This document shows, one piece after another, positions 36,457 through 45,703 of a stretch of DNA of 64,000 nucleotides. The stretch spans positions 3,844,001 through 3,908,000 of the forward strand of contig CAUWAG010000004.1 of assembly GCA_963556695.1 (NCBI GenBank), given 5' to 3'. Positions within the stretch are counted from its first letter, which is position 1. Every line of letters starts with the position of its first letter. This DNA comes from Anthostomella pinea. Its lineage: Eukaryota > Ascomycota > Sordariomycetes > Xylariales > Xylariaceae. The translations under genes were made by a program, and so were the position numbers. The notes under the pieces are model-generated. The model saw only the letters and a program-made list of their open reading frames with translations. It made no database searches and was not told the origin of the DNA.

Positions 36457-38889
36457 ATGGAAACGAGTTCACGTCGTAAAGTAGGTGAAGATCGAGCCAT
36501 CTGTCCCACGGCATTCAACGCAAGGCTAATGAGCCTGCAGGCTTGCGATCTCTGCTTCAAGAAGAAGATTAGATGTGACTCTCTGAAGCCTTCGTGCTCG
36601 AATTGTCTGCTGTATAAGGTGCCATGTGGCACCACCACCATACGAAGGCGAGCTGGCCAGGGCCAACCTCGGAAAGCGACTCCCGCAAATCCACCTGAGG
36701 AGGATAGCGACAAGTGAGCACATGCGATGTTTGCAGTCAGAGGATGTGAATAATGACCATCTTGTACTAGTAGTAGCCCCAAGCAAGACGACACTGTTCA
36801 AGATCGTCTGGCGCGCATTGAGGCCAAGGTGGACGACCTGAGGACTCGCAGTAGCGAGGGATCCGTCGCTCAGAGTCTCGCACATGAAGCAGCACACGAT
36901 TGTGAGATCAACTTCTCTCTGGACGACGCACCGTTCGACACACCGTTCGATGCAGCGCTTGACACATCGAACTGGTCCGGGCCTAGGCGCCGCAATGAGC
37001 TCGCCGTCCCGCCCATGACCGAGGTCCTTCCCATAGTTGACCTCTACTTCCAATCCTATAACACGGCGATTCCATTGTACCACCAGCCTTCGTTCATGCG
37101 AATGCTGAATGAATACTACTCTGAAGCAGGAGAGAAATCGAGGGCCATCGGCGCTACCATCAATATTGTACTTGCCATGGGCTATCGCGCCCAGTTTGCC
37201 TTCCGCGAAGCTGCAGTCAACCAGTTCACCGACGCAAAAATCAAGCAGTGCATTGATAATGCACAGCTGGTGCTGGATGAGCTCATGGTGAGGGAGGAAG
37301 ATACCCTTGGCCTCCAAGTCATATTGGGTCTTGTTAGTATGTCGTTAAGATTCACTTCTATGCTAATCTTTCTCTTTGAACGGCCATTTCCTCCCTCTGG
37401 TGTCGCTTAATATGGGATACTTCCCTGTTACCCGCGTTCCTCAGGGTATGTTCTCAAGATGTGATAACTGATCCCATTGCGAAGCTCTGTTCCAGACGCA
37501 TGCAGACCAGAAAGCATCCGCTGTGCTCATCACCACCGCCGTGCGACTTGCTCATAGATTACAACTCGAATCGAAGTCTACCCTGGTAGACTTCCCGCCA
37601 GACGAAGCGCGTCAAAGGTCGAACGTCTTTTGGATATGCTATTGGCTGGACAAGGCAAGCAGCAATGCTGTCACTCCGTTACCATGGCCTGCCAGCTAAC
37701 CTACACCAGGATGTAAGCCTTCGCACGGCGACTCCCTCGATGCAGCTCGACTGCGATATCGACTTGGACCTCCCCGGAACGGAATTCAGTGACGCCACCA
37801 GCTATCTGCAAAGTAACGATGGGCTTTCCCACCTCCACTACCTCCGTGCTAGGGTTCACCTTGCTCATATCGAGGGGAGAATATATGACACTCTTTTCAG
37901 CAACAGGTCGAGGAAGCAAACCCCAGAAGTTCGTCAGCAAACTGTCATATACCTCGACGGACTCCTGAACGGCTGGCTTCAGACGATCCCAGCACCACTG
38001 CAGCTGGGGCACATTACAAAGAATCTCAAAGAGGCCCCGCTCCTTCACATGACGGCCCTGTATCAGACGTACCTCATATGTCTTGTGATGACGCATGGCC
38101 TATACTCGCTTCAAGCCCCCTGGCTGAAGACCCTCGGCGGACTTGGAAACTATCTGCTTCGCAAATTCAACACTCAGACGCAGCTTACTCTGGATCTTCA
38201 CCCACCGCCCATGCCACAGCCATGGCAACGCTGCGTGACGACTAGTCGAGAAAGCCTTCAGGTACTGGACAGTCAGAGCTATGGTGGCTGCAATGTTTGG
38301 TAGGCACCCCGTCAAGCCTCAATCCCTCCGCGCTGGCCCCTGCTAATATTGAGCTGCTCAGGCTTAGCTCTTGCGCCTACTTCTCGGCACTGGTATTCTT
38401 GATGGCCAACCTGTCGTACTTCCCGGCGCACGAGTTGGCTGAGCAGGACCGGAAACTCGCCAAATCCTCGTTGGCCCAGCTGGAAAAGTACTTCGATCGA
38501 AAGGGCTTCGAGTCTTACAGACACCTGAAAACCGTGCTCCACGGCTTGGAGAGCATGGCGACAGCAGGCGCCAACCGTGCTACCAACTTCACGCCTTGGC
38601 AATATCCAGAGCCAACTATGTCAGTGGATTTTGCTGCCTATGCACCGGCACAAGCTGAAATATTTGACACCGTCCTTGGGCCTAGCTCTGTAAGTCAAAG
38701 ACTGCTATCCGATGTCTGGTATGAATGTGAACACCAACCCAATTATTTCACATCTAGGATCATCAACCCGTGACCTCGGCCTTTGAGCCTACATGGCTTC
38801 AAGGCTCCTTCGATATTGATTTTGCGGATTTCGACTTCTCAGACAACCCTGGGAATCCACCGTTTGGTGGAACATTCGGCCGGTACTGA
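36457..38889 (+). CDS. Zn(II)2Cys6 transcription factor with fungal-specific middle domain
   Basis: Proposed exons: 36457-36480, 36541-36713, 36771-37340, 37445-37460, 37496-37654, 37710-38261, 38354-38689 and 38758-38889, one frame of about 653 residues. The binuclear cluster is complete: CDLCFKKKIRCD, then PSCSNCLLYKVPC, giving C-x2-C-x6-C-x6-C-x2-C-x6-C. A short coiled coil (RLARIEAKVDDL) follows for dimerisation. The fungal-specific domain includes LPIVDLYFQSYNTAIPLYHQPSF, TAVRLAHRLQLES and SNVFWICYWLDKD. The intron at 37655-37709 is GC-AG. The acceptor at 36770 is followed by two further in-frame AGs (36773, 36776). The fourth exon (16 nt) and the 35-bp intron after it are the least certain. 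It ends with an acidic, aromatic tail that may activate transcription. Confidence 0.85.
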
Positions 38890-39539
38890 TTCAGATAGGC
38901 CATTGACTTAATGGTATTGCTGTGACAGTGCACGCTGCTTCCGAGAGCGTCACTCAGCGGGGGATGGATCAGAGGTCGAGAAGTGCCCCTGGCTTGAATG
39001 CTGATTTTCTGCCACCTGGGACTGCTGGACTACCCCCGAGCGCGGAACATCTGGAGAGGGTTTGGCCGCCTGTCCACTATAAGGCAAACTAACAGGCGAA
39101 GCAAGCATATACGACCATAGAATCAGGAGAACTTGGCATCCCGTCCGCTCTGCCTTAGATAAGCCTCATACCGGAGGTTCGTCTGCTGGGGTGGAGCGGA
39201 CAGCGGTCGACATCGCTGACTAAGATCCACGTGACTCACGTGACTGACGTGCCTGCCAGAAAAGGCTGCTCGACCCGATTCTGGAAACCGCATTTCATTT
39301 GGGCGTCGGGTTCGCTCACAGCCAGTCTGCTCCCACCTTCGCGCAATCCGTTTTGCTTCCATGTGAGTTATTCAGTGCCCGTACCCTCCAGCCACACACC
39401 CCCTTCATATTGTATACACACTGCACCGGTGATGTTGGCTCGCCGTGCATTAGGCGAAGCAGGCCTCCATGCAGGCAGGTCTCGATGCCAGTCACCGTCG
39501 CGTACATTTATTTCCAGCTCGCGGGCGCTCTTCCCTTGC
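38890..39539. other. Spacer at the island edge
   Basis: No gene is apparent. CACGTG and GACGTG boxes cluster at 39230-39252. If the recombinase relic downstream marks a mobile-element end, the left boundary should fall in or just after this stretch. Confidence 0.4.
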
Positions 39540-39798
39540 GCTCTTCCTCATTCACTTCCTCATTGACTTCCTCATTCACTTTCCTCATTCACTTCCTCAT
39601 TCACTTCCTCATTCACTTCCTCATTCACTTCCTCATTGACTTCCTCATTCACTTCCTCATTCACTTCCTCATTCACTTCCTCATTCACTTCCTCATTCAC
39701 TTCCTCATTCACTTCCTCATTCACTTCCTCATTCACTTCCTCATTCACTTCCTCATTCACTTCCTCATTCACTTCCTCATTCACTTCCTCATTCACTT
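39540..39798. repeat. 12-bp minisatellite (CTCATTCACTTC)n
   Basis: About 21 nearly perfect tandem copies of CTCATTCACTTC, with a few TTGACT variants near the left end and one insertion. Because the unit is a multiple of three and has no stop in most frames, long repetitive frames arise on both strands; these are not taken as genes. Confidence 0.97.
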
Positions 39799-39833
39799 TT
39801 CTCCATCACACTCGACGAGACAACGTGGTAACG

Positions 39834-42475
39834 ATGACTACCAGTGATAGCGGCCGGGCAGCGCCCCTCGGGCCTTTCGCAACGGGCGACCCAGTTGCCC
39901 GCTTGCTCGCGAAGAACTTGGAGTCCCAGAAGAAAGAAAGCCTCCAGAATATGGCAAGTTTCCGGGCGAAGCCCTTGACCGATATGCGAACCGTTGCAGC
40001 GAAGACCGAATCAGAGCGAGTTCGGTTGCGCGATGCTTGGACACTGTATGCTACTCTTACCCGCGGTCGCACAAGAGAAGCGCACTAATCATCTATGCAG
40101 GTATTTCGCAGAGGTCCACCAGCTCAATGCCAACGAAATCTGGATCTAGATCTGCAAAGGCGTCGATATTTCGTGGTACATTCGGGACTTCTTCCTATCC
40201 TATGTCAACAACTCCGTGCGCGACCGACCATGCCTCGGCCCCGACGAATCTCTCCAGGTGTGAGCCATCAACTCAGCCATCACTATCGACGGGATGTGGA
40301 GATCCCTGATTGGGATGGCTGAGGCTGGCATCCTGCAGGACAGAAGGCATGCAGACCCGACCAATGAGAACAAGTGGACACTGCGTCAATATCGCTATGG
40401 GCGCGGACACGGGCCTATCTACAAGATAAGCAAGGTGAGTGCCATACCCGGCCCAGATGCGATGCCCCGCCCCCCAGAAGTTGGATCACCTCACTGACGC
40501 GCCATCTCATAGTGGATCGAGGAGGAGCTGCCGGACCTCGTGGACCTGAACTGCAAACAGTCTTTCGAGAAGAAAGAGATGACGCCCGAAGACATCATGG
40601 TGCTGCTCGGCACATTCTGGACGCAGGCAAGGCATATCCCTTGCCTCCCACAGACACGAGTAACCTTCCACTGTGCCATTCTCATCGCAGGGATTGACGG
40701 ATTCCGACCCGGCGAGGTCATGAATCTAAAGTACCGCCAGGTCGCCTTTGAGCTTGTGCGGGATCCGCGGGACCCTTTGAAGCAAAGGTTGGTTGCGACT
40801 ATTACTATTTGGCATAATAAACAATTAAAGAAGACCATCAAGCGAAGCCAGTATAAAGTGTAAATTTTGCTGTTATGAGCGTGTCTTAACTCCGTAACTG
40901 ACCTCTACAGGTTTTCGTTCTGTGTTACTACTATCCCTTATAAACCGATCTGCCTGGTCAGCTTGCTACTGGCTCAGGCGATCGCTAATCAGGCCTTCAA
41001 AGCAGATTTCAAATCTCTCGCTGATATCTTGGAACGGCCTAACCTTGGCCAGATAGATTCCCTCCCTTTATCCTGGCCCGTTGGTATAGAAGATAAGGAA
41101 ATTGTACCCATTCACTATTCGACTTATCTGGACCTCTGGCATCGCACGCTACTTGTTGCCGGGCTGTGCGACGATACATAACGTCCCTACTCGCTCCGTG
41201 TTGGCGCTGGAGGTCGATTATCTGGTAAGCCATCCCAGTTCTTGCCGCTGGCCCAGCTAACCCGGGCACCGCAGGTAGTCTCGAGGAGCCGGTACAGAAC
41301 TACGTGATGGGCAACACGAAAGACGTATTCCTTAGAAGCTACCAGCACGGGCGCGTCACCCACGACTTGGTCGCGACAGCTTTTGGCAGAAGCATAGCCG
41401 GAGATGTCGCCGACCTCTTTAAGTCTCTGTGGCGCTTATTTCTATAGTGCGACCCCGATGCTCCCCTTTATCTTACAGAAGCAGATATCGAAGCGTTCGA
41501 GAGCCGCCAGGATCTTACCGATCTCTGTGCCGCGTATCGCGATGCCGTGGCACGTACTCCGTCCGATGACAAGGATGCTAAGTGCATAGCGGGCAAGATT
41601 ACATGGATCAGGAAGACCCTGGCCAAGGAACAGCTGCGCAAGATGAGAAACGACTATTTCGAAAGGACTGACAGGGTTCGGGCGCTGGCGAAGTAACTAC
41701 ACGCGCTGCGGCCCACGGCACCAACCCGTTCAAGACTTTCGATCCCAAGGGCGCCTTGGTCGCTGAAGCAATCGGTCAATTCGTACAGCAGTTGGATACC
41801 ACTGGGTATGAAGAAGGTGCTGTCAAACTTGTTCAGTCATATCTGGCCCACCTTCAGCGACGTCCTGCCGAGGTTACTGCACTGCTCAATTCAGCAGTAA
41901 GCAACGCAGAGACGAATCATCACAATAAGGCCCCTCGTATAATACTAATAGACAGCAAGCACCCGCATAGGTGTCTCTTCGGTTGTGGTACGTTCAGAAA
42001 CCGCGGAAAATTTTACCAAGCACAACACCGGGCACTTCAACAAGGGGGCTTTCGATCGACCTTATCCCCTGTCCAGAATGCCGCCGCCTAGGAGATGGAG
42101 AGCACACCGTCAATGGACCGATGCAGTGGAGCAGCCACGTCGAAACAATCCACGGACGAGAGCATGCCCCCAACCTGCCTGCCGGCCTAACTACCAGGGC
42201 TGACGCGTGGTGGATGAGAGACGTGCGTCAAGACGTGCTTGGCGACAACTCTACATCCACTGGTCAGACGGGGTGCTGTCTCATTCGTGGCGACGTGTTC
42301 AAGAACGCGGGGCCTTTGCAAAACATTTCAAAGTATTGTATGTGGCGAAAGAAAAACCGTTCGACACCCCGTTCAAATGTCCCGAGTGCGTACGTCAACA
42401 AGTCGAGCCTAGGTGCTTTGAAAATGCCAACCCTAAGGTGGGAGAAATCTCCTGATGACTCGACTATTCAGTGAA
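39834..42475 (+). pseudogene. DUF3435 tyrosine recombinase (Starship captain type), inactivated
   Basis: The frame starts MTTSDSGRAAPLGPFATG at 39834 and can be followed for about 2.6 kb through still-perfect introns at 40046-40100, 40435-40512, 40860-40910 and 41225-41274. Recognisable DUF3435 blocks are ILIAGIDGFRPGEVMNLKYR (first catalytic Arg), LVSLLLAQAIANQAFK, PIHYSTYLDLWHRTLL, and PYSLRVGAGGRLSG (second Arg). After these come NYVMGNTKDVFLRSYQHGRV, with the likely nucleophile Tyr and Asn where His is usual, and a Lys/Arg-rich helix ending RNDYFERTDRVRALAK. A C-terminal zinc-finger-like part has CLFGCG, FTKHNTGHF and CPECRR. It is dead: TAG at 40147, TGA at 40261, TAA at 41179, TAG at 41445, and a stop or frame change at 41694. 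In Starships the captain lies at one end and reads inward, as here. Confidence 0.8.
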
Positions 42476-42634
42476 CCCCGGTTCAGACCAAGCCCCAGCA
42501 TCTGAGTGTCTTCTAGTTGACAGAAGCCTCTATCGTCCTTTGTGTTGACTTACCTCAGACATGAACCCTATAGAACCCTTTAGCCTTATGTGTTAGACGG
42601 CTCGTCACACAGATGCCCCAGCACCGATGGGTCA

Positions 42635-43548
42635 TCATGCTGCCTTGGCCTTCTGTATATATTTTTCTGTGGCCCCGTTCCACAACATGCGGGCCTTTGT
42701 GCCATCTGGCGCCGTGCGCTCCCAACTGCCCTTGTTGGACCGCAGGTACTCTCGAAGGCTGTTGACGAGCTTCCCATCGCTTGTGTCGAAGGGGACTTCG
42801 CGGCGTGAGAGGAGGTTGGCTATCTCTCCGGCGACCAGGGGCGTGGCTGAGAAGGTTAGCCACATGTGCGGTGATAGGCAGACCATGGTTTTGGGGTTTG
42901 ATGGTTGCGCGAGCAGTTGCGTTATGACGATCTGATGGGGGCATACTTACAAAAAGATGTGCCACTTTCCTTCTCTAGTATTGAGCCGTCTTTCGAGTAG
43001 CACGATATATCCTTGCCGGTGGCATAAAGCCAAAGGTGGTCGCCTCTTTGCGACCCTGGCATTATGATACCATTGGCATCCGCATTACCTGCATTGATAA
43101 TAGGTAGATTGGTCCCTTCAAGGACCTGCGGCACCACGTCGATGTTGTGGCGGCCCTCCTTCAAGGCATGATTCCCGGCCGCGGCGACAAAGGGCACGTC
43201 CATATCAATGATCTTTTTGATCCATTATCTTAGAAGTTGCTCCCACATCATGTTTGGCCGTTTTGGATCCACTCCCATAGCCAAAACGACCACGCTTTTC
43301 TTGCGACGTTCGGAGTTTTTCAGTAAATCGTTGATGACTTCGATTACCGCTTGTAAAATATCACTTAGGGTAAGGGGGTCACCCATCCTCACTGCGACCA
43401 GGGTAGCTTTTTTGGCAACACCGAATCTCGTGCCCACCGCCTTCCCCGCAACGCAGGTAGAATGTGAGTGAGCATCTGGATCGTGATGGGCAGCCACGTG
43501 TTGTGCATTTGCTCTTGGAGTCAATATGGGGATAACTTTGGTAAATTC
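42635..43548 (-). pseudogene. Subtilisin-like (S8) protease fragment, inactivated
   Basis: Two exons remain, 43548-42951 and 42846-42635, around a GTAAGT...CTAAC...CAG intron. The His motif lies in HSTCVAGKAVG, the oxyanion-side block in VPFVAAAGNHAL, and the Ser motif in SGTSF followed after the intron by STPLVAGEIANLLS. The Asp-bearing N-terminal part is missing: the upstream splice acceptor is at 43549, and beyond it the intron is interrupted by the SINE at 43590-44100. A TAA at 43225-43227 stops the frame between QLLR and WIKKIIDMDVPF; the frame continues unchanged after it. The fold resembles fungal intracellular or secreted subtilases; the original localisation cannot be judged. Confidence 0.85.
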
Positions 43549-43589
43549 CTGTAGGTCGTTAGCTTGTTCTTTCTAAGAGTGTGCAGGTC

Positions 43590-44100
43590 GCGGTGGGCGA
43601 CGAGAACAAGTGGGTTCGAATCCTGCTATGGCCCCCTTCTGACCCGGCTTGTGCCAGTCGACAACCAGCACACGACAGTGGAGAGGCCCCTTATCGCAGA
43701 GCCCGATAGCCACACAGCTTGTCTCCATAATACCCACTCCTGCGAGGTTTTTCCCCTTGTGGTTTCCCTCGCCAGCAGATAACAAATACTTATTTCACCC
43801 ACCAATGCGACATATATCGAACGGCTACTGGAACGATGTGTGTACCAGAGGACTGAGGTTCACTGGGTCGCTTTGTCACTGGATAGGAGGTTTTTCTGAC
43901 GGAATCGTGCTTGGGTATTGACTAAAACCATCTGGTCACTCCAGGTTGGTACCGCTACAGCGAGGATAGGCTCGTGCGCGGATCTAAATGTATCTAGACT
44001 GACACCTCTACAACCTTGCGATGCAATGGCTCTGGGAGGCGTGGTTTGCCCTATGGAGGGACTGCACCCACGATAAATACATACAAACATACATACAAAC
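43590..44100 (+). mobile_element. SINE-like retroelement copy A (5'-truncated) with 12-bp target-site duplication
   Basis: 511 bp between direct repeats AGTGTGCAGGTC at 43578-43589 and 44101-44112. It contains a pol III B-box-like GGTTCGAATCC near 43613-43623 and ends in an ATACAAAC-type simple repeat. Its body matches copy C at 45083-45594 almost throughout. It has lost the A-box part of the tRNA-like head. It lies within the upstream intron of the broken subtilase gene, in the opposite orientation. Confidence 0.85.
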
Positions 44101-44143
44101 AGTGTGCAGGTCCATGACAGGTCGAGTGTACGAATGAGGATAT

Positions 44144-45036
44144 GTTTGTTTGTTTTGTATTTAACGTGGCGGGTAGCTCCTCAGTAGTGCAGACCACGCC
44201 TCCCAGAGCCTCTGCATCGCAGGGTTGTGGAGGGCCTCAAGAAAATAAGTACAATCAGTCCCGTTCACAGGCCCATCCCCGTTGTTGCGGCGGTATGACC
44301 TTGGGGTCATCCATCTGGTCCTTCAGGAACAGCTATCTATCGGAGACAGATTGTTGAAAAGACCCTGCTCTTCTCCACGAATTTTGCCCAAACTATGCTC
44401 CTCTTTCTCGAGTATTATAAACAGGCTGTTCTAGGCGAGTACCTAGGCAATAACCGGTTTTTCCCCAGCCTCTTACAAAAAAAAATGTGTTATGGTGTTT
44501 TTTTTTACCATAGCTGCAGTGGTTATTCGAGTCTGTATGCCCAAAATATTCGTGGTATCTGGCAAAGTCGCTATGTCTAGATCTGCCGCTAGAAGTCTGT
44601 GTAGAGTGCTCCACTCAAAAGATATAAGGCCTCTTTCAGTTACTATATGTGAGTATACTTCTTGATATCTAGGTTCTGATTGGTCTTTCTACCATTAATT
44701 GAACTCTTTCTTGCTCTTTTTTTTGAGATCTCTCTTGACCCATGAGATTATGGGAAGGTTTGTTATGTCTGTTTCTTGCATGGTACCCTCTTTTGCTAGT
44801 GTGTCAGCAGCTTCGTTGCCATCAATATCTCTGTGTCCAGGAATCCACTTGACGGTCATTCCAGGAGTGTGTGCTGTGGCAAGTTCTTGAAATCGTAGAA
44901 AAATGTTCTGTGATGTCTCGGGTGGAGTCCCATTGAGCCCATCTACTACTGACGTGTTGTCCAGGCAGACATATAGCTGTTTTCCTGCACGGAAAGGAAG
45001 TCGTGCTCATCGAAGCGCGTGACACACTCTTGGGCG
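44144..45036 (-). mobile_element. LINE retrotransposon 3' fragment with RNase H domain
   Basis: On the minus strand the segment encodes a retrotransposon-type RNase H domain: LYVCLDNTSVVDGLNGTPP with a catalytic Asp, then VKWIPGHRDIDGNEAADTLAKEG. This fits Tad-like fungal non-LTR elements, in which RNase H follows the reverse transcriptase. Frame interruptions exist. The reverse transcriptase part is missing, so the copy is 5'-truncated at about 45036, where the SINE copy C begins. The 3' untranslated part ends at 44144 in an (AAAC)n tail read on the minus strand. The last 240 bp match the fragment at 50103-50346. Confidence 0.8.
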
Positions 45037-45594
45037 AGCCGTATGGCGCAATGGTCAAATGCGCCTGGTTGTGTTCTCGTTTGTGCGGTGGGCGACGAGA
45101 ATAAGTGGGTTCGAATCTTGCTACGGCCCCCTTCTGACCCGGCTTGTGCGAGTCGACAACCAGCACACGGCAGTGGAGAGGGCTTCTTATCGCAGAGCCC
45201 GATAGCCAAAGGCTTGTCTCTATAACACCCACTCCTGCGAGGTTTTTCCCCTTGTGGTTTCCCTCATCAGCAGATAACAAACACCTATTCTACCTATCAA
45301 TGCGACATATATCGAACGGCTACTGGGACGATATGTACACCAGAGGACTGAGGTCCACTGGGTCGCTTTGTCACTAGACAGGAGGTTTTTCTGACGGAAT
45401 CGTGCTTGGGTATTGACTAAAACTATCTGGACACTCCAGGTTGGTACCGCTACAGCGAGGATGGGCTCGTGCGCGGATCTGAATGTATCTAGACTGACAC
45501 CTCTACAACCTTGTGATGCAATGGCTCTGCGAGGCGTGGTTTGCCCTGTTGAGGGACTGCACCCACGATAAACTCAATCAATCAATCAATCAAT
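45037..45594 (+). mobile_element. tRNA-derived SINE copy C, apparently full length
   Basis: The head (45037-45128, 92 nt) looks like a class II tRNA. The 5' acceptor half AGCCGTA pairs with TACGGCC at the end in six of seven positions. An A-box TGGCGCAATGG lies at 45044-45054, and a B-box GGTTCGAATC at 45108-45117 sits in a T-arm that folds. A long middle hairpin (TTCTCGT...ACGAGAA) resembles an extended arm. The body follows, then an (AATC)n tail at 45571-45594. The final 90 bp resemble the 3' end of the LINE fragments at 44144 and 50346. I could not find a convincing target-site duplication. Confidence 0.75.
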
Positions 45595-45703
45595 AATGAA
45601 ATGGAACCCAAGTCTATTGAAATGTAACTCCCCAGCCACACGAGCTGCCACATTTGATGTACCTCCCCTTAACTATGTACGAAACAACTATTAAGTATTC
45701 CTT

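Noticed and set aside
39572..39796. Minus-strand frame of VNEE repeats as a gene
   Set aside because: It exists only because the 12-bp minisatellite has no stop in that frame; there is no unique sequence or start context.
39540..39798. CRISPR-like array
   Set aside because: The units are contiguous 12-mers without spacers in a eukaryotic sequence; this is a minisatellite.
40261..40279. A 19-bp GT-AG intron to bypass the TGA in the recombinase relic
   Set aside because: Too short to be spliced; the frame continues unchanged across the stop, so a nonsense codon is simpler.
43605..43640. Genuine tRNA gene at the B-box of copy A
   Set aside because: The 5' half of a tRNA is missing and the same segment is part of a repeated element with a target-site duplication, so it is a SINE.
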